A DNA stretch of 15,908 nucleotides. It comes from Planctomycetota bacterium (GTDB taxonomy: Bacteria > Planctomycetota > Planctomycetia > Isosphaerales > Isosphaeraceae). A program made the translations under genes and the position numbers. Within the stretch, counting starts at the first letter, position 1. Each line of letters opens with the position of its first letter. Positions 1 through 6,854 of the stretch are shown piece by piece. Below the pieces are notes generated by a model. That model ran no database searches. It saw only the letters and a list, made by a program, of their open reading frames with translations, and was not told the origin of the DNA. Where the stretch lies: NCBI GenBank assembly GCA_021807585.1, contig JAKBCQ010000006.1:1-15908 (forward strand), in the 5' to 3' direction.

Positions 1-206
1 TCGACGGTCGAGGGGATCGACGCGGGGGCGGCCTTCGGCTCGATTTCGTCGGCGAGTTTGAATTCGCTTTCCGAGTCGGCCGCGGGATCGTCGAGGGGAG
101 CCTCGCGAGGCGTCGACGACGATTTTGCGGGTTCTCGCCGCACGCTCGCGGCGGGCCCGGGTTCGGGATCAAGGTCGATCTCATCAAAATCGGGATGTTC
201 GCTCAT
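1..206 (-). CDS. Acidic low-complexity protein, N-terminal part (partial)
   Basis: The reading frame starts with ATG at 206 and runs off the left edge, so only about 68 residues are visible. It begins MSEHPDFDEIDLDPEPGP and is rich in Asp, Glu, Pro, Ala and Ser, with no hydrophobic segment or recognisable domain; it looks like a disordered acidic N-terminus. The start is well supported by GGGAGA four bases upstream of the ATG (complement of 211-216). It is the last gene of the minus-strand block, 327 bp beyond the S53 peptidase stop, so it may have its own promoter. Planctomycete proteins with such tails include cytoplasmic regulators and membrane-protein N-termini, but I cannot assign a function. 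Confidence 0.7.
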   Translation of the reverse strand, partial: MSEHPDFDEIDLDPEPGPAASVRREPAKSSSTPREAPLDDPAADSESEFKLADEIEPKAAPASIPSTV

Positions 207-533
207 GTGATCTCCCGACGTTCTAAACCGCTATCGCACCCGACTCGATAAACCGAGGCGCGTCGTGGAATTCGTTTTCGAATCGTGATCCGCGGCGGTC
301 GGAATCCGACTCGACCGGCGACCGCGGACGAACGCTTACTTTCGGGCCGATCGGCGCGGTTTCACCAAAGCTATTCGATTCATCGGATCGACCCCAAGGC
401 TTCCGACAATTCATTATGAATGATAGGTCAAGCGGACCGGCGCGATCCACCCAAATCCACGATCATCGAGGGTCTTACCCGAGAGCACGCGCGGCCGCCG
501 ATTCGATTGACGTTGAACCGGGTACATCCCGCG
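207..533. other. Intergenic region, no gene recognised
   Basis: This 327-bp gap lies between the S53 peptidase stop and the acidic protein start, both on the minus strand. Open frames in it are short and uncharacteristic. The only clear structures are a 13-bp palindrome at 298-310 (GTCGGA-A-TCCGAC), a possible operator, and the Shine-Dalgarno of the downstream gene at 211-216. I could not identify a convincing -35/-10 pair or an intrinsic terminator. Confidence 0.5.
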
Positions 534-1904
534 TCATTTCGCCGCGACCAAATCGGCGACGAGCCGGGGTGCGATCGGCGTTCCCAGCCCGGTGACGAGA
601 TTATAACCCGAGCCCGAGAAATACGTTCCGTTCGAGCCATAGAGGACCGGAGAGAAATCCCCGGAGAACGCGTAAAGATCGGGAAGCGTTTGGGTGGCGC
701 CGTCGAGCGAACCCTTGCCGATGAGCGCACGCCCCTGATCGGCGATCGCGATTAGCCCCGCCCACTGGGGAGGACCGAGGCTCGTCCCGCCCGCGCGCGT
801 CCAGCCGCCGTCGGCGATCGAGAAAATGTCGATTCCGGGAGATGGATCGCCGTATATTGATACGTCAGGGGTCGCTCGTCGACCGATCGCCTGATCGTAA
901 CGGATGAGCGCGCTTAACGCCGTTTGACTCGAACCGGGACCGCGCCTAAATTGATAAAAATTTGCCGGCGTGACGAAGTTTTGCTGGAATGAAGGGCGCG
1001 GTTCGAACCGACTGACGCCTCCCCCCGAGCCGTTCCAGGCGGTTTCGTAAACGCCGCTCGCCGTGCCGACGAGCGACGTCGCTCCCACCCCGACGACGTT
1101 CGGCGACGACGCGGGCCAGCTCGCCCCTCCACGACCTCCGCCGTCCCCTGAAGACGCCAAAAACGTGATTCCGGAATGCCCGGCGGGGGTTTGAAATTCA
1201 CCGTCGTACGCGGTTTGACCCGCGAATTCGCCACCCCCCCAGCTCATGGAAACCGCGACGACTCCCGGCACGGCCCGGGCGACGTTCACCCCCGCGAGCA
1301 ACGACGCCGTTTGCAGCGAATTCGTTTCAACGAGAACGATGTTCGCCCCCGGCGCCGCGGCGTGCGCCGTCTCGACGTCGACCGCGATTTCGAGCCGAGC
1401 CGTCGAACCCGCGGTGCGCGGCGGCGTCGAACCGCCGCTCTGATTGAGGATCGTCAAACTTGGAGGCGCGGGCAACCCAAACGCTTGATCAAATATTTGT
1501 AGTTCGATGCCGATGTTGGGATCGGCGCCTCCGTCGACGATCGCGATCGTCTCTCCCGCTCCCGTTCCCGCGACGCTCCCTCCCGTGCTTGTCGGAAGAG
1601 CGATCTGATTGAACCCGTAACGATCGAGAATCACCTGGGGCGTGAACCCGCCGAACGGAGCAGACGCGATCGTGGCGATTCGATCGATACGCGTCGATTT
1701 CGCTCCCGACGGATTCACATGAGCCGCGCCCGCGAAGCCGCGCTCGAAGGCCTGAACGATCGCATCGCGACGAATCAAAGCCGATACGTGCGAATCGACG
1801 CCGGCCGACCGCGGCGCGATCGGAAGCGCGATCGTCGACAATAGTTCGATCCGATCGAGCGCGTCGAATTCGGGAGCGAACCCGAACGCGATCGGCTTTT
1901 TCAT
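534..1904 (-). CDS. S53 (sedolisin/kumamolisin-like) serine-carboxyl peptidase with planctomycete N-terminal motif
   Basis: Predicted endopeptidase of the sedolisin family, probably exported. With ATG at 1904 it has 456 residues. The catalytic signature is visible: E172 and D176 in EIAVDVETAHAAAPGA, the oxyanion Asp D254 in SSGDGGG, and the nucleophile S375 in AGGTSLGPPQWAG; the C-terminus has the family's GYNLVTGLGTP segment. The mature-type domain begins near residue 87 (FTPQVILDRYGF), so the roughly 200-residue activation prodomain usual in sedolisins is absent. The N-terminus MKKPIAFGF is followed by FDALDRIELLS, a LEPR-XLL-like motif also seen in the three paralogues upstream. I chose 1904 because this places the motif near the terminus. 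The frame stays open to 2033, with alternative ATGs at 1985 and 2033 (the latter 43 residues longer), and the Shine-Dalgarno at 1904 is weak (GGCGGA). Family assignment is firm; start less so. Confidence 0.85.
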   Translation of the reverse strand: MKKPIAFGFAPEFDALDRIELLSTIALPIAPRSAGVDSHVSALIRRDAIVQAFERGFAGAAHVNPSGAKSTRIDRIATIASAPFGGFTPQVILDRYGFNQIALPTSTGGSVAGTGAGETIAIVDGGADPNIGIELQIFDQAFGLPAPPSLTILNQSGGSTPPRTAGSTARLEIAVDVETAHAAAPGANIVLVETNSLQTASLLAGVNVARAVPGVVAVSMSWGGGEFAGQTAYDGEFQTPAGHSGITFLASSGDGGGRGGASWPASSPNVVGVGATSLVGTASGVYETAWNGSGGGVSRFEPRPSFQQNFVTPANFYQFRRGPGSSQTALSALIRYDQAIGRRATPDVSIYGDPSPGIDIFSIADGGWTRAGGTSLGPPQWAGLIAIADQGRALIGKGSLDGATQTLPDLYAFSGDFSPVLYGSNGTYFSGSGYNLVTGLGTPIAPRLVADLVAAK

Positions 1905-2114
1905 GCCGAATCCGCCGCGACGCGCAAGCCGCGTACATATTCTTGAAATCCACGCGTAACATGTTGCTTTAAGGTGATTATGCATCGATGTCGGACCGGT
2001 TGATGATTGAGGGCCGGCGAGGCGTCGAGCCAATTATGAATCACATCCCTGAGCGAGCAAGGCGATTCGGATCAAAGCGAGAGATTGGTTCGCGTCGATT
2101 TCGGATTATTCGGT

Positions 2115-4043
2115 TCAATCGACCGCGACGACGGCTTCAAACGGCCGGTCGACCTCCCACAGTTCGAGTGCGCCGATCTTGCGAACGCTCCGGACGCGAT
2201 CGGGTTGTTCGGTTCGCAAGCGATGCAGATGAGCCTCGAAGCCGTCGCCCGGATACCACGAGTGCGCATGATCGATCACGCAATAGACCGGCCTTCCCGC
2301 GACGAACCGCGCTCGATAGCGATCGCGAAGCCGAGGCCATCCAGGATGATATTCATACCCGCCGATTCGTCCCGCGGTCAAGTCGGGAGTGAGAAGCGCG
2401 ACATGATGCGACGCGACGATTCCGCGAACCCCCATCCGATCGAGTTCGGCGATCAACGGACGGATCGGCGATTCGCGCACGATACCCCGTTCGATCGTGA
2501 GCTGCGCGAACCCCCACGCACCCAGAATCACCGCGAGATAAAACGGCCCCACTCGCCCCGGAGCGCTCCGAACTCCGCGAGCGATCAACCCCGGAAAGAA
2601 TATCCATATCGGAATAAGATACCGCATGGACGTGCCGTTGGCGCTTACGGCTTGAAACAAAAACATCAGGATCGCCGTCATGACGCCGACGAGCGCGAGA
2701 GCGGTCGGCGTTTCGGCGGAGTCGCCCTTCAATCCCAACAGCGTACGAATTTCCGATCGATCGCCGACCGCGGCGAATGCGATTAAAACGAACGCGGCGA
2801 TCACGACGATCGGGCTGATGAAACCGAGAACCCAGAGGATCGAAGTCCCCAATCTCGCCTCGAATTCGTTCTCGTAGCCGACGAGCGAATAGATTCCGCG
2901 GCTCGCGTCGGCGCCGATCAATCCCCCCGTCGCACGGAGGCCGTCGTGGATCGTTACCGATAAATCCGCGGGGGATCGAATCCAGATCGGAACCGACCGC
3001 TCGAGCCGCGCGTAACCCAGAGCCGCCCGCGCCGAGTCGATCGCGATCGGCGCGAATCCGACGATCAAACCCAGGCAAAACACAGAGTCTTTTATGATCA
3101 ACCGATACGCCCTCGCGCCGAACCCCGTATGCCACGCCGCCGCTCCCATCAATAAAGCGATCCCCGCGGCGGCGAACGGCTTGGCAAGTGAATTTTTAAT
3201 GATATTATTGAAAAAAACATATTGGATGGTGTGGCCGACGCGATCTTGTTCGACGTGGCAAAGGAACGAGAGGATCGCGATCGAAGCGGCGGCGAGCGCG
3301 ACCCAGCCGACGGGGGCGAGAGGACCGCTCGTCCAACCGAGCGACCTTGGCCTGCTTAATCTCAGTTCCGTGCCGTGGCGGCGAAACGTCCAGTCGATCG
3401 CGAGCGTCACGTAAACGATCAGGGCGATCGGATTGAGATAATAGCCGACGCTCAGCAGAACGCCCCATCCGAAGCGACGTGCGGGCGATAACGGCCGTTC
3501 GCGAGGAAGCATGACGGCTCGGTACGCGATCAAAACGAGCGTTCCCCACGCGAGAATAACCGTATAGCCGCCTCGTGAAGCGACGCTCCAAACCGCGAGC
3601 ATCGGCGACCCGATCGTCGCGACGAGCGCGGCGATGTGGCCCGTCGTCCGATCGCGCGCGAGCCGCCACAGGGCGTATTGAGCCGCGACGAAGAGCGCGA
3701 AATAGAAGGTTGGAGCGAGCGCGACCGTCCACGGCGAATGGCCGAGGAATTTGACGAAGATCGCCGCGGTGTAGGCCTCGAGCGCTCCCATGTAGCGTTG
3801 ACCGTCGAAGAAGATCGGCAGTCGTTTTGCCTGAGAGATATCGAGCGCCATCAATCCCACGACGGCCTGATCGTGATCGAGCAGGCCCTCGATTTTGGCG
3901 AGGATCGGCATTCGGAGCAGCGGCGCGATGATGAACCAAATGATCGCGGCGATCGTGTCGTAAGCCGTCCAGGCGTTGGTTTCGAGCCGTGACGAGGCGT
4001 TTGTGCGATCGGTCGCCGCGGCGACGGGTAAAGCGAAACTCAT
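2115..4043 (-). CDS. GT-C type polytopic membrane glycosyltransferase (GT39/ArnT-like)
   Basis: A 642-residue integral membrane protein with about ten or more hydrophobic segments, the first at about 29-48. Just after it comes the motif LLDHDQAVVGLMALDIS (about 54-70), then PIFFDGQRYMGALEAY. This Asp-containing first loop, followed by a G-Q-x-Y-M-G-x-L-E-x-Y segment, is characteristic of GT-C family enzymes that use polyprenyl-phosphate sugar donors and transfer a sugar on the outer face of the membrane; the Asp pair (D56, D58) would be the catalytic or metal-binding candidates. The C-terminal 150 residues are soluble and end in a small alpha/beta region with SWYPGDGFEAHLHRL. It follows the paralogue triplet after 157 bp, in the same direction. 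Start ATG at 4043 has only a weak GAGA upstream. The acceptor is unknown; surface proteins encoded next door are possible but unproven. Confidence 0.72.
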   Translation of the reverse strand: MSFALPVAAATDRTNASSRLETNAWTAYDTIAAIIWFIIAPLLRMPILAKIEGLLDHDQAVVGLMALDISQAKRLPIFFDGQRYMGALEAYTAAIFVKFLGHSPWTVALAPTFYFALFVAAQYALWRLARDRTTGHIAALVATIGSPMLAVWSVASRGGYTVILAWGTLVLIAYRAVMLPRERPLSPARRFGWGVLLSVGYYLNPIALIVYVTLAIDWTFRRHGTELRLSRPRSLGWTSGPLAPVGWVALAAASIAILSFLCHVEQDRVGHTIQYVFFNNIIKNSLAKPFAAAGIALLMGAAAWHTGFGARAYRLIIKDSVFCLGLIVGFAPIAIDSARAALGYARLERSVPIWIRSPADLSVTIHDGLRATGGLIGADASRGIYSLVGYENEFEARLGTSILWVLGFISPIVVIAAFVLIAFAAVGDRSEIRTLLGLKGDSAETPTALALVGVMTAILMFLFQAVSANGTSMRYLIPIWIFFPGLIARGVRSAPGRVGPFYLAVILGAWGFAQLTIERGIVRESPIRPLIAELDRMGVRGIVASHHVALLTPDLTAGRIGGYEYHPGWPRLRDRYRARFVAGRPVYCVIDHAHSWYPGDGFEAHLHRLRTEQPDRVRSVRKIGALELWEVDRPFEAVVAVD

Positions 4044-4088
4044 GATGGATTCTCGCGTCGCGAAGGATTGCGTTGAAATCGATCAATG

Positions 4089-4117
4089 ATCGAGCGTCGA
4101 TCACCGCGGCGCTCGAT
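4089..4117. promoter_or_regulatory. Inverted repeat upstream of the GT-C gene
   Basis: ATCGAGCG at 4089-4096 and CGCTCGAT at 4110-4117 form a perfect 8-bp inverted repeat with a 13-nt spacer. It lies in the 157-bp gap between paralogue 1 and the GT-C gene, about 45 bp before the GT-C start. No T-tract follows on either strand, so an operator or RNA leader hairpin is as likely as a terminator. CGATCG-rich DNA produces such repeats by chance, so confidence is low. Confidence 0.25.
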
Positions 4118-4200
4118 TCGTGACGATCCAGTTTAGGACGCGATTCGGGGGTTGCTGCGATTGAGAGATCGAATCGATCAATTAGAGACACAATGCGTTT

Positions 4201-5019
4201 TTAATGAGAAGCCGGCGATCCGAGCGATCCGGTAACGCCGCTCGTGTTGATCAATCCCTGCAAGACGATCGCGACTCTTCCTCCGCCGGTCGCACGTTGG
4301 CGGAGTGCCCCTCCCGGCGTGTAGTGGATGTCCATTGTTCCCGCCCCCGTTCCATTTCCGACGGTCGGCGGTCCGTTGTTGGGGAAGTAAACTCCCGAAC
4401 TAGCCGTATCGGACGTCCAGGTGAAATGCGTGGGCAAGCCGTGGAAGAGGTAATTGGGATCGCCGACGAGGTCGATTTCGGAGAGCGAGTTCGTTACGTC
4501 TTCGTTTTTGGGATGGATCGTCATCAATCCGGTAATCGTTCCCTGTGATAGATCCTTGGGGAAAAAGGTCGACATCAACGACCAAATATGAAAAGATTGA
4601 TTTGACATCCCTTGTGATTTAAAAGAAATCTGGAACGATTGATCGTTAAATCGGGGCGGGCCGACGATATATTCTCCCGTTAATTTCACGACGAACGTTT
4701 GGCGAACGACCTCGTGCGGAGTCGGCTGGGGAGTTCCAGATGGATAAAGAGTGTTGAGCGCGTATTGGATTGCTGTTGCGAACGGAGTGATCCCGTGCGG
4801 GCCGACTTGCATTGATGTGACATTTTGATGAACTTGAGAAGTGATTGCGGATTGAGCAGCCGCGTTCGAAAACGCCGCCTGAGTAAGTTCGGGCGTGCGG
4901 TTGATCGCCGAGAAAAGCGCGGCGTACGACATTAACTCGCGCGATTCGAACGACTCGACCGCGGGGCGAAAACGCCTCGACTTTTCTCTGCTTCTGTAAT
5001 TATATTTGTATGTAATCAT
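4201..5019 (-). CDS. Tandem paralogue 1: planctomycete exported protein of unknown family
   Basis: A 272-residue protein that I do not recognise. The N-terminus is basic (RSREKSRRFRP) and leads into VESFESRELMS (21-31), a LEPR-XLL-like planctomycete motif, then a mildly hydrophobic stretch. The rest is a cysteine-free, probably beta-rich domain with blocks shared by all three copies: PQPTPHEVVRQ (97-107), TGEYIVGPPRF (114-124), GMSNQSF (137-143), DPNYLFHGLPTHFTW (187-201), GAGTMDIHYTPGG (225-237) and RATGGGRVAIVLQG (242-255). Conserved His at 102, 193, 198 and 232 could bind a metal or ligand, but that is a guess. It ends in PASH. The start lies 5 bp after the stop of paralogue 2, with no Shine-Dalgarno, which suggests translational coupling. 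Surface or periplasmic location is inferred from the motif. Confidence 0.85.
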   Translation of the reverse strand: MITYKYNYRSREKSRRFRPAVESFESRELMSYAALFSAINRTPELTQAAFSNAAAQSAITSQVHQNVTSMQVGPHGITPFATAIQYALNTLYPSGTPQPTPHEVVRQTFVVKLTGEYIVGPPRFNDQSFQISFKSQGMSNQSFHIWSLMSTFFPKDLSQGTITGLMTIHPKNEDVTNSLSEIDLVGDPNYLFHGLPTHFTWTSDTASSGVYFPNNGPPTVGNGTGAGTMDIHYTPGGALRQRATGGGRVAIVLQGLINTSGVTGSLGSPASH

Positions 5020-5024
5020 AAATT

Positions 5025-5837
5025 TTAGTGTGTTGTTGGTACTTGAATTGATCCGTTCACGCCCGCCGACGCGACGAGCCCCTGGATGACGATCGCGACC
5101 CGTCCACCTCCGGTCGCTCGATTTCGGAGCGATCCTCCCGGGATGTAATGGACGTCGATCGTTCCCGCCCCCATTCCATTCCCCACGCTGATCGGTCCCG
5201 AATTGTTAAAATAAGCCCCCGAGCTCGCGGAATCGGCGATCCAGGTGAAATGCGTCGGCAGTCCGTGAAAGAGGTGATTCGGGTCTCCGGTGAGATCGAG
5301 CTCGAGTACCGACCCGGTGATGTCTTCATTCTTTGGGTGCAGCGCCATGAGCCCCGTGATCGTTCCTTGCGCGGTATTCTTGGGAAAAAACACCGACATC
5401 AGCGCCCATTGTTTAAAAGATTGATTCGACGTCCCTTGGGCCTTGATCGCTATCTGAAAGGATTGATCCGAGAAGCGGGGAGGACCTACGATATATTCAC
5501 CGGTTATTTTGACGACGAGCGATTGACGAACAACTTCGTGCGGTAGGGGCTGAGGATCACCCGGAGGATAAAGCTTGTGGAGAGCGTATTGGATCGCGGT
5601 TGCAAACGGCGTGATTCCATTGGGACCAACCTGAACAGATGATACATTTTGATGAATATTCGACATGTAAGCGGATTGAGCCGCGGCGTTAGAAAACGCT
5701 GCTTGAGTGATCGCCGGGGTACGATTGACAGCGGCCAAAAGCGCACCGTATGAAAGAAGTTCTCGCGATTCGAGCCCTTCCACTTGGGGTCGTTTCCGCA
5801 CCCGACGTCTTTTTTTTGGATCGAGTGAATACATCAT
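5025..5837 (-). CDS. Tandem paralogue 2: planctomycete exported protein of unknown family
   Basis: A 270-residue protein, the closest relative of the copy immediately downstream; the two align almost without gaps from residue 28 onwards. Basic N-terminus (PKKRRRVRKRP), then VEGLESRELLS (19-29), then the family domain with PQPLPHEVVRQ, TGEYIVGPPRF, DPNHLFHGLPTHFTW and RATGGGRVAIVIQG, ending in PTTH. No cysteines. I place the start at the ATG-ATG pair 5832-5837, with AGGA about nine bases upstream, because the length and motif position then match the other two copies. The frame stays open to an ATG at 5975, directly next to the stop of paralogue 3, which would add 46 residues that have no counterpart in the sisters. 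Function unknown. Confidence 0.82.
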   Translation of the reverse strand: MMYSLDPKKRRRVRKRPQVEGLESRELLSYGALLAAVNRTPAITQAAFSNAAAQSAYMSNIHQNVSSVQVGPNGITPFATAIQYALHKLYPPGDPQPLPHEVVRQSLVVKITGEYIVGPPRFSDQSFQIAIKAQGTSNQSFKQWALMSVFFPKNTAQGTITGLMALHPKNEDITGSVLELDLTGDPNHLFHGLPTHFTWIADSASSGAYFNNSGPISVGNGMGAGTIDVHYIPGGSLRNRATGGGRVAIVIQGLVASAGVNGSIQVPTTH

Positions 5838-5975
5838 CAAATCTGATCCTATTACATCGAGATATCGTCTGAACGACGGATCGATTCGGTTCTGGATAAA
5901 GAGGATCGATCGTGTCTTCCAATCCCCGATCGCCTCCTTCGGATCGTCGGCGACGATTGCTCTTGATCCTCCCAT

Positions 5976-6776
5976 TTAATGAGATGAAGGAACTTGGATA
6001 TCGCTAACGACTCCGCTTGTGTTGATGACTCCCTGAACGACGACGGCAACCTTACCCCCGCCTGTCGCGCGTTTCCGAAGAGATCCGCCGGGCATGAAAT
6101 GAATATCGAGCACGCCCGCGCCCGCGCCGACTCCCGGCTGATTGGAAAACAGATAAACGCCGCCGCTATTCGAATCCGCGGTCCATGTGAAATGCGTCGG
6201 CAAGCCGTGGAACCGCGTCGGCTGGTTGGGATCGCCCGAAAGATCCAAGATGTTGAACGAACCCGTGATGTCGACGTTCTTGGGAATCAGATCGGCGATT
6301 CCCAGGATCGGATCGGTCGCGGGATTCTTTGGAAAAAAGAAGCTCATCTGAAGATATTCATGAAATGATTGATTCGACATTCCTTGACCTTTGATCACGA
6401 CTTGATACGCCTGGTTGGTGAATCGTGGAGGACCGACGATATAGGTTCCGGTGAATTTGGAGACGAGCGTTTGGCGAACAACCTCGTGTGGAGTGGGTTG
6501 CGGATTTCCTGGAGGGTAAGCCGTTGCGAGCGAATACGCGATCGCCTGAGGGAACGGCGTCAGGTTGTGCGGTCCGAACGGCGAGATGAACGCGGGTTTG
6601 CGCACGGCTGATCGCTCCGATCCGTGATCGATCGAAGGATGAGCGATCATGGCGGCCCGCGTGTCGTGGAGCGAACTCGCGGCGGCGATCGAAAGCAATT
6701 CACGAAATTCGAGCCCTTCGACGACGGGGCGAAGGCGCGATTTATCGTGATTTCTCTGGAATATGTGTTTGCTCAT
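5976..6776 (-). CDS. Tandem paralogue 3: planctomycete exported protein of unknown family
   Basis: A 266-residue protein, the first of the three in transcription order and the most divergent. It starts MSKHIFQRNHDKSRLRP, then VVEGLEFRELLS (18-29). The region after the motif differs from the sisters and is shorter, but from GPHNLTPFPQAI onward the family blocks return: PQPTPHEVVRQ, TGTYIVGPPRF, GMSNQSF, RFHGLPTHFTW, GAGVLDIHFMPGG and RATGGGKVAVVVQG. It ends in PSSH. No cysteines. The start ATG at 6776 has only a weak GGGA upstream. It follows the TolC-like gene by 78 bp, so co-transcription with it is plausible. Function unknown; surface location is inferred from the N-terminal motif. Confidence 0.83.
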   Translation of the reverse strand: MSKHIFQRNHDKSRLRPVVEGLEFRELLSIAAASSLHDTRAAMIAHPSIDHGSERSAVRKPAFISPFGPHNLTPFPQAIAYSLATAYPPGNPQPTPHEVVRQTLVSKFTGTYIVGPPRFTNQAYQVVIKGQGMSNQSFHEYLQMSFFFPKNPATDPILGIADLIPKNVDITGSFNILDLSGDPNQPTRFHGLPTHFTWTADSNSGGVYLFSNQPGVGAGAGVLDIHFMPGGSLRKRATGGGKVAVVVQGVINTSGVVSDIQVPSSH

Positions 6777-6854
6777 CGCTTTCGATCCCGTTTCCGAATG
6801 AGTGGTTTCGGTATGTGATTCGCCGACGAATAAAACATCAACATAGAAGCATTA

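Noticed and set aside
1000..1009. GGTTCGAACC, reminiscent of a tRNA T-loop
   Set aside because: It is a short palindrome within the S53 peptidase coding frame, with no acceptor or anticodon stems around it.
3205..4191. Minus-strand open frame of 328 codons
   Set aside because: It overlaps the GT-C gene in another frame and has a charged, Arg-rich, non-membrane composition; shadow.
5838..5975. Upstream extension of paralogue 2 to the ATG at 5975
   Set aside because: The extra 46 residues have no counterpart in the other two copies, and a Shine-Dalgarno-like AGGA precedes the inner ATG pair. It cannot be fully excluded.
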